Source of the DNA: an uncultured Prevotella sp.
GTDB lineage: Bacteria > Bacteroidota > Bacteroidia > Bacteroidales > Bacteroidaceae
Assembly (NCBI GenBank): GCA_946183415.1
Contig: CAMHAM010000002.1
Span: forward strand, 62,001 to 126,000
DNA length: 64,000 nt
Direction: 5' to 3'
Part shown: in pieces, positions 1 through 9,736 of the stretch
Layout of the letters: every line of letters starts with the position of its first letter
Position numbering within the stretch: position 1 is the stretch's first letter
Notes under the pieces: model-generated
Told to the model about the DNA's origin: nothing
The model's input: the letters and a program-made list of their open reading frames with translations, nothing else
Database searches by the model: none
Made by a program: the position numbers and the translations under genes

Positions 1-2805
1 ATGAACTACAGCATCTTCGACCCTGTGACCGAGAGTGCTATACGTAATCCGTCGCCCTATCTGGCCAAGCTGGGTATCACGGGAGGTATAGACCGTATCT
101 ATATTGACTCGAAGAAGAACCTCTGGGTGAAGACCTATACCGACGGCTTGCATTGCTATAATCCCAAGACCAAGAAGAAGTCGCTGACGAAGTACGGCTA
201 TGGCCAGGAAGAATTTCCCAACGAGTTCTGGTTCTCCTCCTTTGCTGAATATAACGACTTGCTCATTGTGGCATCGAGCGATGGCGACCTGATGGCCGTC
301 GATGGCGTGAGGGGCAAGGTGGTGTGGAAGGATTCCTTTATACGTCAGCATGGCGGCGCTCCCAGTTCCGAGTACAGGGTTATCGTCGACAATTTCGGCA
401 ACTACTGGGTGCTCTCCAATGGCGCGACCTATATCTACGAGCAACAGCAGAAGAAGTGGTACATGTCTATCAATGAGTTCCTGGGACAGAAGGGAGTGAT
501 AGCCCTGCCAGAGAATCTGCTTGTGTGGGATCTTGTAATGGACCAGCACGGCTGGCTCTGGCTGGCTACCGACCATCAGGGGCTCATCGTCATCGACTCG
601 AAGACGAATGACATGCGCCAGTTCCTCCACAATAAGCTCGACGAGACTTCCATCAGCGAGAACACCGTGAAGCACCTGCTGCTCGACAAGAGCGGCAATA
701 TGTGGATTGGTGCCTATCGCAGTGGTCTGAACCAGTATATCGAAAAGCCGCTGGCCTTCAAGACGCTGGAGGTGGGTGATATCAATACCACGACGGAGGA
801 CACGCATGGTAACTTCTGGTTTGGTGCTGATGACAAGGGTATCATCAAGTACGATCCTCGCACTGGCGAGATGCAGACCTTCAATAAGTCGAACAGCCCG
901 CTGATCTCTGACATCATGGTCGCAAGCTATGGTGCTCACGACGGTTCAGTCTGGTTTGGTACCTATAACGGCGGTCTGATCCATATTGTCGACGGGCAGG
1001 TGAAAGTCTACACCGCCTCTAATGCCGACGGTGCTCTGTTGAATAATAATGTGTGGTCGGTCACCGAGGATAAGTGGGGCGACATCTGGATAGGTACGTT
1101 GGGTAACGGTGTGCAGCGGCTTAATCTGAAGACTGGCAAGTTCAAGACTTGGAGTTCGTATAACACAAAGTTGAAGGAGAACTTCATGACCAGCATCGGG
1201 TGGATCAAGAAGGGCTGGCTCATCGTTGGTCACTCTGTGTTCTATTCGCTGATCAATCCTGTCAGCGGCCAGGTGATGAATTTTGAGATTCCTGCCGTGC
1301 CTGGTCAGCCTGCCGCCAATTCCACCAATGTCTGTGTGATGGAGGATAGTCGTGAACTTATCTGGTATGGCTCTACGTCGGGCTGTTGTATTCTCGACCG
1401 TAAGACGGGGCGACAGAAGATGCTTGACATGAACAACGGCCTGATCGGCTCCAGTGTGTCGGGTATTGCCGAAGACAAGCTCCACACGATGTGGGTAGTT
1501 ACAGATCACGGTATCTCCAACGTAATCCCCCGTAAGGAGGAGAATGGTGAGTGGACTTTCCTCGTGCGCAGTTTCAGCGCGAAGGACGGACTGCAGCAAG
1601 GGCCTTACAACAAGCGTTCCATCAGCTGTACGCGCGATGGTCTCATCCTCGTGGGAGGCCTCGGGGGTGTGGATGTCATTGACCCCAAACTGGTGTCAGG
1701 TGTCAACAATACGGAGAAGCCCATCTTTAGCGGTCTGAAGCTCTTCGGACAGCAGATTGGCGTTGGCGAGAAGTTCGACGGTCGTGTCATCCTCGAAGAG
1801 GCTCTCAACGAGTGTCGTGAGCTCACGCTTCGTCACGACGAGAACCAGTTTACGATCCAGTTGGGTTCCGATAAGGGTGAGATTCACAATACATCTCGGT
1901 TCGTCTATATGCTGGAAGGCTTTAGCGATCGTTGGATCAAGACCGAGGAACAGGATCCTAACATCACTTACATGTCGCTCCATCATGGTAGCTACGTCCT
2001 TCACGTGCGTATGCTCAATGAGGACGGTACGATGGGTGAGAACGAGGCTACCCTGAAGATTACAATCACGCCACCATTGTTGCGAAACAGATGGATTCTG
2101 TTGCTCTTCCTTTGCTGTGTGGCTGCAGGTATCTACTTCTGGCGCCGTTGGTTCCTCAAGCGCCAGGCCGACCAATTGGAGCGCGAGCGCCTGCGCATGG
2201 AGATTACGAAGAAGCAGTGGATGAACGAGATGAAGGCGCAGCTCATGAACGAAGCGGCATCAGCTCCAGAGCAGCAAAAGCCAGAACAGCCCCAGCGGCC
2301 TGAATGGGAAATCAGTTCACTGAACAAGCAGCCTGGCGACCTACAGGAGTTTATGAAGGAACAGTGTGCCCAGTTCAAGGCGCCTGAAGGCAAACGGCTG
2401 AAGTTCACCTTCTTCCCATTGGCTCAGGATCTCGTGATGCCCTTCGACCGCGATATGCTGGGGCAGGCCATCCAGATACTTCTGAACAATTCGGTGATGT
2501 TCTCACCCAGCGACTGTCGCATCAAGGTGTTTGTCGACAAGACCCCGAATCATGGTACCATCCGCATATCAGACAATGGTGTCGGACTCCCAGAGGAGGC
2601 CAAGGAACACATGTTCGATCCCGTGGTGAGCGACGACGATCCTGGCGTATGCCTGCATATCGTGAAGGATATCGTGGTTGCTCATGGCGGTACGGTGACA
2701 GGTGACAATAATCCTGGCGGTGGAAGCGTATTCACGATTACGTTGCCACTTGATAAGCCTGAGGAGATCGAGGAGGCCGTATTGATGGACGAAGATAATA
2801 ACTAA
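1..2805 (+). CDS. HTCS-like sensor protein, 5' end outside window, no receiver or DNA-binding domain
   Basis: Probable membrane sensor for glycan fragments. The first ~600 residues seen are repeated two-component-regulator propeller blades (motifs such as GNMWIGAYRSGL and GDIWIGTLGNGV). A Y_Y_Y-type domain follows (around FVYMLEGFSDRWI), then one membrane helix near residue 700 and a degenerate HATPase_c domain with DNGVGLP and GGGSVFTITLP. No HisKA phosphoacceptor histidine is evident, and the protein stops after the ATPase domain, whereas classical hybrid two-component systems continue into a receiver and an AraC-type HTH. No signal peptide is visible and the reading frame is open from base 1, so the true start lies upstream. 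The next gene, a GH31 enzyme, starts 25 nt downstream, which suggests co-regulation of glycan genes. The fold is confident; the signalling output is unknown. Confidence 0.85.
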   Translation: MNYSIFDPVTESAIRNPSPYLAKLGITGGIDRIYIDSKKNLWVKTYTDGLHCYNPKTKKKSLTKYGYGQEEFPNEFWFSSFAEYNDLLIVASSDGDLMAVDGVRGKVVWKDSFIRQHGGAPSSEYRVIVDNFGNYWVLSNGATYIYEQQQKKWYMSINEFLGQKGVIALPENLLVWDLVMDQHGWLWLATDHQGLIVIDSKTNDMRQFLHNKLDETSISENTVKHLLLDKSGNMWIGAYRSGLNQYIEKPLAFKTLEVGDINTTTEDTHGNFWFGADDKGIIKYDPRTGEMQTFNKSNSPLISDIMVASYGAHDGSVWFGTYNGGLIHIVDGQVKVYTASNADGALLNNNVWSVTEDKWGDIWIGTLGNGVQRLNLKTGKFKTWSSYNTKLKENFMTSIGWIKKGWLIVGHSVFYSLINPVSGQVMNFEIPAVPGQPAANSTNVCVMEDSRELIWYGSTSGCCILDRKTGRQKMLDMNNGLIGSSVSGIAEDKLHTMWVVTDHGISNVIPRKEENGEWTFLVRSFSAKDGLQQGPYNKRSISCTRDGLILVGGLGGVDVIDPKLVSGVNNTEKPIFSGLKLFGQQIGVGEKFDGRVILEEALNECRELTLRHDENQFTIQLGSDKGEIHNTSRFVYMLEGFSDRWIKTEEQDPNITYMSLHHGSYVLHVRMLNEDGTMGENEATLKITITPPLLRNRWILLLFLCCVAAGIYFWRRWFLKRQADQLERERLRMEITKKQWMNEMKAQLMNEAASAPEQQKPEQPQRPEWEISSLNKQPGDLQEFMKEQCAQFKAPEGKRLKFTFFPLAQDLVMPFDRDMLGQAIQILLNNSVMFSPSDCRIKVFVDKTPNHGTIRISDNGVGLPEEAKEHMFDPVVSDDDPGVCLHIVKDIVVAHGGTVTGDNNPGGGSVFTITLPLDKPEEIEEAVLMDEDNN

Positions 2806-2830
2806 CAAACTATAATTAATATACCAAGGT

Positions 2831-5821
2831 ATGAAAAAGATCCTAATGATGGTGTCTGCCCTGCTACTGGCGGGAACGTCGATGGCGGCAGAGGTGCAGA
2901 CCAGTGGTAACAATGTCACAATTCGTCCTGACGGAGGTCAGGCTAAAGTCATCAATCTTGAGGTCGTCAACGACAACATTATCCGTGTGCGTGCCACCTC
3001 GAAGGATGCCCTGCCTGAGAAACCGGCCTCACTGATGATTGTGCCTCAGACGGCTCCTGCCAAGGGCTCATACACACTTACTGAGGAAGGTGACAATGTG
3101 GTAGTGAAAGCTAAGAATGTCAAGGCTGTTGTATCGAAGGCTACAGGTGAGGTGACTTTCTTTGATGCAGAAGGCAAGGAGTTGTTGAAGGAGGCTAAGG
3201 ACGGTAAGAAGTTCTGGGACTTCACGGTGCCTGAGCGCGAAATGGGAATGAGGTCAGGTTATACTGTACCTGAAGAGCAGAAGCACGGACTTTCCTGGCA
3301 GATGAAGTTCGACAGCCCTGAGGATGAGGCTTTCTACGGTCTGGGCCAGCACCAGAGCGAGGAGTTCAATATGAAGGGAAAGAACGAGGATTTGTTCCAG
3401 TATAACACCAAGGTGAGCATCCCCTTCGTACTCTCGAATAAGAACTACGGATTGTTGTGGGATTCGTATAGCTATTGCCGCTTTGGCAATCCTAACGACT
3501 ATCTGCAGCTGAATCGTGCTTTCAAACTCTATGATCGCACAGGCAAGGAAGGTCATCTCACGGGAACTTATGTTGACGCGAAAGGCAAGAAGCTGGTGCG
3601 CGATGAGGACAGTATATATTATGAATATGGTACGCCCGAGAAGTCGGCCATCGCTCTTAAGACGGATAATGGCGGAATCAAGAACTTCCCCAAGGGTGTC
3701 AATCTGATGGGAGCCAATGTCACCTACGAAGGCTTTATCGAGCCTGAGTGCTGTGGTAAGTGCAAGGGTAAGAGCCAGCTCTATCAGTTCATCCTGTATT
3801 ATTCAGGCTATGTCAAGGTGTATATTGATGGTAAGGAGGTGGTGCCTGAGCGTTGGCGCACGGCCTGGAATCCTAACTCCTATAAGTTCAGCTGCGAACT
3901 CCAGAAGGGCAAGCGCGTGCAGCTTCGCATCGAGTGGCGCCCGGATGGCGGTGAGGCTTATTGTGGCCTGCGTGTTTCCGAGCCTCGCAGTGCTGAGGAG
4001 CGCGGCAAGCTCTCTGTATGGAGCGAGATGGCCAAGGACATGGACTACTACTTCATCGCTGGCGAGAATCTCGACCAGGTGGTTTCTGGCTATCGCACGC
4101 TGACAGGTAAGGCTTCGCTCTACCCCAAGTGGGTGCTGGGCTTCTGGCAGAGTCGCGAACGCTATAAGACTTCTGATGAAATTGAAAGCACGCTGGCAGA
4201 GTTCCGTAAGCGCCATATCCCTATCGACAATATCGTGCAGGACTGGAACTACTGGCCAGAGGATCAGTGGGGCTCTCACCAGTTTGAGGCTTCGCGCTAT
4301 CCCAATCCTCAGCAGATGCTCGACAACGTACACAAGATGCATGGACGGTTCATGATCTCAGTATGGCCGAAGTTCTATTGCAATACGGATAACTACAAAG
4401 AGCTTGATGCTAAGGGCTGGATGTATGTACAGAGTCCTACCGATGGCATCCACGATTGGGTAGGTCGTGGTTACAAGAATGGCTTCTACGATGCATATGA
4501 TGCTGGTGCCCGTAAGATGTTCTGGCGCCAGATGGATGAGAACCTCTATACCAAGTACAATCACGATGGCATCGCAGGTGTCGACGCCTGGTGGATGGAT
4601 GCCTCAGAGCCCAATGTGCGCGACTGTACCCCGATGTGGTATCGCAAGGCCCTCAGTGGTCCTACAGCCTTAGGTACCTCTACAGAGTATTTCAATGCTT
4701 ACAGCACCGTGAATGCCGACGCTATCTACAATGGTCAGCGCTCTGTATGGAAGGGTAAGATGAATGAGCCTCGTGTGTTCCTGCTTACTCGTAGCGGCTT
4801 CGCTGGCGAGCAGCGCTTCTCCACTGCTACCTGGAGTGGTGACATCGGTACGCGCTGGGAGGATATGCGTGCTCAGATGACGGCTGGTCTGAATTATTCG
4901 ATTTCTGGTATTCCTTTCTGGGGTATGGATCAGGGAGGCTTCTGTGTGGAGAACCGCTACGTGGCAGCCCAGCAGCTCTTCGACAAGACTGGTGTTGAGA
5001 ACGAAGATCTGAAAGAGTGGCGCGAGCTGCAGACTCGCTGGAACCAGTTTGGAACCTTTATTCCGCTCTTCCGTTCTCATGGTCAGTGGCCGCTGCGTGA
5101 AATCTGGAACATCGCTCCTGATGAGCATCCTGCCTATAAGTCGTTCGTGTATTACGACAAGCTGCGCTATCGCCTGATGCCATATCTCTATTCAATGGCA
5201 GGTTGGGCCCACTTCAAGGACTACACGCTGATGCGCCCCTTGGTGATGGACTTCAATGGCGATCGTGAGGTAGAGAACATCGGCAACCAGTGGATGTTCG
5301 GTCCTGCGCTGATGGCCTGCCCCGTGGGTTATTACAAGGCCCGCAACCGTAGTGTCTACTTCCCGGAGAAGTGTGGCTGGTATAACCTCTACACCAACGA
5401 GTACATTGCCGGAGGCCAGCGCCTGGTGGTTGATGCGCCTTACGAGTGTATTCCCGTCTATGTCCGCGAGGGTGCCATCATCCCATTTGGTCCAGAGATG
5501 GAGTGGAGCGATGAGAAGCCCGCAGAGCTTATCAACCTCTACGTCTATGCTGGTCAGAACGGCTGCTTCCAGCTCTACGAAGACGAAGGTACCAACTACA
5601 ACTACGAGAAGGGCAAGTATGCCACGATCGACATTACCTACGACGATGCCACAAAGACCGTCTCTTTTGGTGCTCGTAAGGGTCAGTTCAATGGCATGCT
5701 GAAGAACCGCCAGTTCAATGTTGTCCTCGTTACCAAGGAAGCTCCGAAGCCCCTTAATCTCGACAGTCCAGAGGGCAAACTCGTACAGTACAACGGCAAG
5801 GCTGTCAGCGTCAAACTCTAA
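2831..5821 (+). CDS. GH31 alpha-xylosidase-like glycoside hydrolase with PA14-type insert
   Basis: Secreted or periplasmic alpha-glycosidase of 996 aa, probably an alpha-xylosidase. A signal peptide (about residues 1-19, ending SMAAE) is followed by an N-terminal beta-sandwich and a PA14-like insert around residues 295-385. The catalytic barrel carries the WMDASEP nucleophile motif (Asp590) and SGDIGTRWED with the probable acid/base Asp671. This architecture, GH31 with a PA14 insert, is known from the xyloglucan-active alpha-xylosidases of Bacteroides ovatus and Cellvibrio. The gene lies 25 nt after the sensor gene and close to a GH2 and a second GH31 gene, which supports a role in side-chain removal from xyloglucan-like glycans. 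Substrate specificity is inferred from architecture and neighbours. It ends at a strong hairpin. Confidence 0.92.
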   Translation: MKKILMMVSALLLAGTSMAAEVQTSGNNVTIRPDGGQAKVINLEVVNDNIIRVRATSKDALPEKPASLMIVPQTAPAKGSYTLTEEGDNVVVKAKNVKAVVSKATGEVTFFDAEGKELLKEAKDGKKFWDFTVPEREMGMRSGYTVPEEQKHGLSWQMKFDSPEDEAFYGLGQHQSEEFNMKGKNEDLFQYNTKVSIPFVLSNKNYGLLWDSYSYCRFGNPNDYLQLNRAFKLYDRTGKEGHLTGTYVDAKGKKLVRDEDSIYYEYGTPEKSAIALKTDNGGIKNFPKGVNLMGANVTYEGFIEPECCGKCKGKSQLYQFILYYSGYVKVYIDGKEVVPERWRTAWNPNSYKFSCELQKGKRVQLRIEWRPDGGEAYCGLRVSEPRSAEERGKLSVWSEMAKDMDYYFIAGENLDQVVSGYRTLTGKASLYPKWVLGFWQSRERYKTSDEIESTLAEFRKRHIPIDNIVQDWNYWPEDQWGSHQFEASRYPNPQQMLDNVHKMHGRFMISVWPKFYCNTDNYKELDAKGWMYVQSPTDGIHDWVGRGYKNGFYDAYDAGARKMFWRQMDENLYTKYNHDGIAGVDAWWMDASEPNVRDCTPMWYRKALSGPTALGTSTEYFNAYSTVNADAIYNGQRSVWKGKMNEPRVFLLTRSGFAGEQRFSTATWSGDIGTRWEDMRAQMTAGLNYSISGIPFWGMDQGGFCVENRYVAAQQLFDKTGVENEDLKEWRELQTRWNQFGTFIPLFRSHGQWPLREIWNIAPDEHPAYKSFVYYDKLRYRLMPYLYSMAGWAHFKDYTLMRPLVMDFNGDREVENIGNQWMFGPALMACPVGYYKARNRSVYFPEKCGWYNLYTNEYIAGGQRLVVDAPYECIPVYVREGAIIPFGPEMEWSDEKPAELINLYVYAGQNGCFQLYEDEGTNYNYEKGKYATIDITYDDATKTVSFGARKGQFNGMLKNRQFNVVLVTKEAPKPLNLDSPEGKLVQYNGKAVSVKL

Positions 5822-5840
5822 CGTGATAAGATGAATTTGC

Positions 5841-5880
5841 AAGAACGGGGCTTCGCAATCGCGGGCCCCGTTCTTTTTTT
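5841..5880. terminator. Intrinsic terminator between convergent genes
   Basis: An 11-bp perfect stem (5841-5851 with 5865-5875), a 13-nt loop and a downstream T run to 5880 sit between the convergent GH31 and arginine-deiminase-family genes. The A-rich left edge allows action in both directions. Confidence 0.85.
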
Positions 5881-5883
5881 ATA

Positions 5884-7923
5884 TTACTTGATGATAACTT
5901 TCTTGCCGTTCATGAGGTAGATGCCCTTTGTCGGCTGGTTTACGCGTTGGCCATTGAGGTTGTAGAGCTTACCATCAGAATTGCCCTTGTCCGCTATACG
6001 AATCACTTCGACGATGCCTGTTGGGGTATCTGTACTGGTATCTTCAGACAGCCTGGAGGTGTCGAGCTTGAAGGTGATATCTTCCATGGATACGGGTGTG
6101 GTGACAAAGTCGAACTTGGTTTCATCGTAGGCCACTTTATCGCTCAGGGTGAAGCTGTAGTAGCCACCATAGGCGGCATTGATGGGCTTGGTGGTAGTCT
6201 TGCCGTTGTTCGAAGTGGCTGAGATGTAATAGTCTACAGGCTTGCCAGCAGTGAAACTGCCGGTGGAAACGGCGCCCGACCAGCAGTTGCCGTTGCCTGT
6301 CAGATCTACCTTTTGCCATTCGCCCTTATCTACTCGGTACATCAGTTGCGCATTCTTGATGTCGCTCTTGTTGGTGATGATAGCCTTGAAGGGAATGGTG
6401 GTCAATTCGCCCGCATTGACGTCGTCATGAAGGTTCTTGTGCATGATACGGATGGGATTGTCGGCTGGTATCTGCTTGGTGACGCAATGGATAGAACCTC
6501 CATCGCTATCCAAACTGCGCATATCAACGCAATAGAAGGTGTATCCAGGATATAATTTCTGCATGGCCTCAATGTTCTTACGATCCCAGTCTGCAGTAGG
6601 CATATGGTCATTGCCGACTGGCGAGAAGCAGGGCTGCAGAATGTAGTTGTTCACAATGGTGTGATTGGCATAGGAACGGGTGTAACTCTCGTAATCCTTT
6701 TCACTTTCGAAATCGCTGCCATCGTCCCTTGAAGGGAATGGCAGGCGTCCCTTGTCGTAGTATTTAGATTCCCAACAGTTGAGCTGATTATACATAAAGT
6801 CTACATTCTCTTCGACTAAGGCATAGTCTTCCCACTTACTGTATTTCTCCGGCATCTTGGTGAACAGGAAACCGTTTTCATCTAAAGCATCGGCATAGAG
6901 GTCAACATGGCCTGTTCCTCCGTCGTGTTTCAGATCTTTAAGCACTGCGTAAGATCTCTGTCCCAGCATCCCATACAGGGCTTCATCGACCTCATCTTCG
7001 TTGAGAGGAGTCCTTTCAATATATTTAATGCTTTTATAGTCTTTTTTATCCCATGTCACTGGGCCATATGTAGTCTGGTTATTGCGATACATGGCATTTG
7101 AGGTAACCAAGCCTCCGCAACCATCAACGAGACAGTTGCCACCCTCCCATAAAACTGTGGTTATGTAGTTGGGGATGCCCATCTTCCTGTGCAGAACAGA
7201 GGGCAGCAGATCATCGAAAGGACGGTTAACCCCATAGAAGAAGTCGAGCATCGCCAGTTTGTCTTCGTTGCCATAGTAAAAACAGATGGGGCCACAGTCG
7301 CGGAACCAGAAAAAATTGCCTGCACTTACAAAAAAGCGCAGTTTGTCTGTGCTCAGCTTCATTTTCTCCAACTCGTTGCGTATCGTCTGCTCATCTTCAG
7401 CTCGCTCAATGCGCACCCATGCTTCTGCACCACCTTTCTGGATGCCGTCCATAATGTACAAGAATACTTTGCCTTTGCTGGATTTGGTGTCAAGTTGAGT
7501 AATGTATGGACCAGCACCCACATCGTCCACCTTCCCATTGATATCTGTAGGATCCTTGTAATATTCATATGCTGCCCACCCATCTACTATTGGTACTGCA
7601 GCATAATGATTGTCGTCCTCATGCTTAGGCACCAAGTGATAATATAAAGGTGATACGACAATGGCTTTCACCTCTTCCCATTCGCCTGGGAACCACACGC
7701 GGTCGGGGAAGTTCAGAGGCTGGCCCAAGGCGTCGTATCCACTACGTGTAGAGCTTGGTGTCGCCTTAGGGAAATTGGGCAGAGGATACTGGCCTGTATA
7801 GGCGCGTTTGCTTAAGAGTTTGTGAATACCTTCACGGGGCTTATCCGACTGGTAGGTAGAGCTTTGTCCATAAGTTCCTGCTGTCAGCAACAAGAAAAGG
7901 GATGTGATCAATAGATTTTTCAT
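5884..7923 (-). CDS. Secreted peptidylarginine/agmatine deiminase family protein with T9SS C-terminal signal
   Basis: A 679-aa protein of the PAD_porph/agmatine deiminase superfamily, which hydrolyses guanidino groups to ureido groups and ammonia. It has a signal peptide ending near TAGTYGQ. Catalytic elements are visible in order: FRDCGP with Asp209, EGGN, GHVD with His339 and Asp341, and GGSIHCVTK with the nucleophile Cys480. About 100 residues of Ig-like sequence follow, then a C-terminal segment ending GIYLMNGKKVIIK, typical of type IX secretion sorting signals. The order signal peptide, catalytic domain, Ig-like domain and sorting signal matches the Porphyromonas peptidylarginine deiminase layout. 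It is much longer than cytosolic agmatine deiminases (~360 aa). Whether it acts on peptidylarginine, free arginine or agmatine cannot be told from the sequence. Confidence 0.85.
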   Translation of the reverse strand: MKNLLITSLFLLLTAGTYGQSSTYQSDKPREGIHKLLSKRAYTGQYPLPNFPKATPSSTRSGYDALGQPLNFPDRVWFPGEWEEVKAIVVSPLYYHLVPKHEDDNHYAAVPIVDGWAAYEYYKDPTDINGKVDDVGAGPYITQLDTKSSKGKVFLYIMDGIQKGGAEAWVRIERAEDEQTIRNELEKMKLSTDKLRFFVSAGNFFWFRDCGPICFYYGNEDKLAMLDFFYGVNRPFDDLLPSVLHRKMGIPNYITTVLWEGGNCLVDGCGGLVTSNAMYRNNQTTYGPVTWDKKDYKSIKYIERTPLNEDEVDEALYGMLGQRSYAVLKDLKHDGGTGHVDLYADALDENGFLFTKMPEKYSKWEDYALVEENVDFMYNQLNCWESKYYDKGRLPFPSRDDGSDFESEKDYESYTRSYANHTIVNNYILQPCFSPVGNDHMPTADWDRKNIEAMQKLYPGYTFYCVDMRSLDSDGGSIHCVTKQIPADNPIRIMHKNLHDDVNAGELTTIPFKAIITNKSDIKNAQLMYRVDKGEWQKVDLTGNGNCWSGAVSTGSFTAGKPVDYYISATSNNGKTTTKPINAAYGGYYSFTLSDKVAYDETKFDFVTTPVSMEDITFKLDTSRLSEDTSTDTPTGIVEVIRIADKGNSDGKLYNLNGQRVNQPTKGIYLMNGKKVIIK

Positions 7924-7972
7924 AAATGTTTCGAATGTTAAATGATTGTTACTACATTATTATTTTATTTTG

Positions 7973-7980
7973 CAAAGATA
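7973..7980 (-). promoter_or_regulatory. Probable -7 box for the deiminase gene
   Basis: On the minus strand this reads TATCTTTG, matching the Bacteroidetes -7 consensus TAnnTTTG, 50 nt before the start codon. No clear -33 TTTG was seen. Confidence 0.55.
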
Positions 7981-8109
7981 CGTATTTTGTCTTAGTAATA
8001 CACACCTGAACTCATTAAAATTACTTAAATATAGAGTTTTAGAGCAGAAAATTGACGGTGACGATTTGAATTGACTACTTTTGCAATCCAAAAGCAAATC
8101 AGTCATTCG

Positions 8110-9266
8110 ATGAACACCGGAAAATATATCTTTGCTCAGCTCATAGAGTTCTTGCCACAGAGAATCTTTGATAGAATTGTAATGAAATACGAAGGGAACA
8201 AATACGTGAAGCATTTCACATGCTGGAACCAGTTGCTCGTCATGATGTTCGGGCAGCTGAGCAACCGTGACAGCCTTCGTGATCTGACCAGTATTATTTC
8301 TGCGCATTCCAACAAGGCCTATCATCTTGGCTTTGGCAAGAACGTAACGAGAAGCAATCTCGCGAAGGTCAACGAAAGACGAGAACCTCGTATTTTCGAA
8401 GAGTTTGCCTACCATATGATAGACATTGCGAGACGAAAGAGAATCTACAAAGAGTTTGAGATAGAAGGGAAGGTCTTTGCCTTTGACTCGACTACTATCG
8501 ATCTTTGCTTGAGCGTCTTCTGGTGGGCAAAGTTTTGCCGTACAAAAGCGGGCATCAAGATGCATACGCTCTATGAAATTCAGACGGATATTCCTACGTT
8601 CATCCACATTACTGAGGCGAAGGTACACGATCAACGAGCAATGGACGAGATCCCTTATGAACAGGGGCTTACTATGTGTTTGACCAAGGATACTTTGACC
8701 TGAAGAGACTCTATCATATCAATGAAATTGAAGCCTATTTTGTGATAAGGCAAAGAGGAAATCTTCAATATGAGGTCATTAACGAAGGCGACACCATGCA
8801 TAACGCAGGTGGCGTACTCTCTGACCAGGTTATAAGACTTACGAATTACCTCACCAAACAGAAATATCCTGCTGTTCTTCGTCGCGTCACATACTATGCG
8901 GCTGACAAGAACAAGACATTTGTCTACCTGACCAACAATATGGAGATACCAGCCACGCAGGTCGCTCTTCTCTACAAATATCGTTGGCGTGTAGAACTCT
9001 TCTTTAAATGGATTAAGCAGCATCTTAAGATTAAGTCCTTTTGGGGTACGACAGAGACTGCTGTCAGAATCCAGATATACTCTGCCATCACCGCATATTG
9101 CATGGTGGCTATCGTTGAGCACGACCTCAAACTGCACAGGAGTACCTACGAAGTGTTGAGAATTTTGAGCGCTTCGCTGTTGGATAAGACTCCTATCAAG
9201 GAACTCTTTACCAAGGAACCTGAGTATGTTGCAGATGATGGTCAATTGACTCTTAATTTTATTTAG
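8110..9266 (+). pseudogene. IS4-type DDE transposase, broken by a single-base deletion
   Basis: The two halves of one transposase lie in different frames: 8110 to about 8667, then to the stop at 9264-9266. The N-terminal half has a DUF4372-like region and the first catalytic Asp in FAFDSTT. The second half has VFDQGY with the second Asp and the IS4-type YREK signature in YRWRVELFFKW. The frames join perfectly if the GGGG run at 8664-8667 had one more G, giving the expected EQGAYYVFDQGY, so a one-base deletion (or sequencing error) explains the break. A TACTTTTG -7 box lies at 8076-8083. I could not define terminal inverted repeats or a target duplication with confidence. The insertion lies between the deiminase and GH2 genes. 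Confidence 0.85.
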
Positions 9267-9352
9267 TGGACACTAGTGGAAGTTAGACATAATATATATT
9301 AATTAGGTGATTGTAATTGCCCCCCATGAAGACACATTGATAATTATTAGTG

Positions 9353-9382
9353 AGTGCCACCTGCCGCGAGGTGGCACTTTTA
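9353..9382 (+). terminator. Hairpin terminator in the IS/remnant region
   Basis: A 10-bp perfect stem (9353-9362 with 9369-9378), a 6-nt loop and a following TTTTA. It is probably a leftover of a gene disrupted here, since no intact gene ends immediately upstream except the transposase. Confidence 0.6.
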
Positions 9383-9406
9383 TTGATGTAATTGGTATGG
9401 ATATAA

Positions 9407-9604
9407 TTCCAAGAAAAAGACATACTGCAAGGTGCTGGCAGTATTACCAACTATGAAGCTGAGGAAACAGCCAAGCAGGTCTATAATGTCTTCAACACCA
9501 AGCGCAAACAGGTGGAGGCGCAAGCAGCTGATGCTGATGACCTGAAGATGCTGGAGGATTTGGAAAGAAGAATTGTGGAACAAGAAAATACAGACAAGGA
9601 ATAG
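9407..9604 (+). pseudogene. C-terminal remnant of a RhuM-like protein
   Basis: A 65-codon open stretch ends at TAG 9602-9604, with an in-frame stop just upstream (9404-9406) and no start codon. The peptide begins FQEKDILQGAGSIT and ends in a charged helical tail. It resembles the C-terminal end of virulence RhuM/KilA-N-like proteins, where a DILxGxGxIS-type motif precedes a helical tail. It is probably debris of a mobile or defence-associated gene, next to the broken IS. The family assignment comes from memory of the motif and is tentative. Confidence 0.5.
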
Positions 9605-9672
9605 CCTATTAACGAAGCGCGGACACGATTCAGATGAGTCTGCCTTTTCCTCCAAACTATTATGGAGAAATA

Positions 9673-9704
9673 TTTGGTGGAATGGAATTTTTTTATTATC
9701 TTTG
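9673..9704 (+). promoter_or_regulatory. Promoter for the GH2-GH31 pair
   Basis: TTTG (9673-9676), a 20-nt spacer and TATCTTTG (9697-9704), a full Bacteroidetes sigma-70-type promoter 33 nt before the GH2 start. Confidence 0.75.
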
Positions 9705-9736
9705 CACCATAAAAACAATAACTAAAATAATTGATA

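Noticed and set aside
946..1599. 217-codon minus-strand frame inside the sensor gene
   Set aside because: It is antisense to propeller repeats with no supporting motif.
7960..8634. 224-codon minus-strand frame over the IS transposase
   Set aside because: It overlaps the well-supported transposase and has no recognisable features.
8000..9300. Terminal inverted repeats and target duplication of the IS
   Set aside because: Only weak partial matches between both flanks were found, so no ends are reported.
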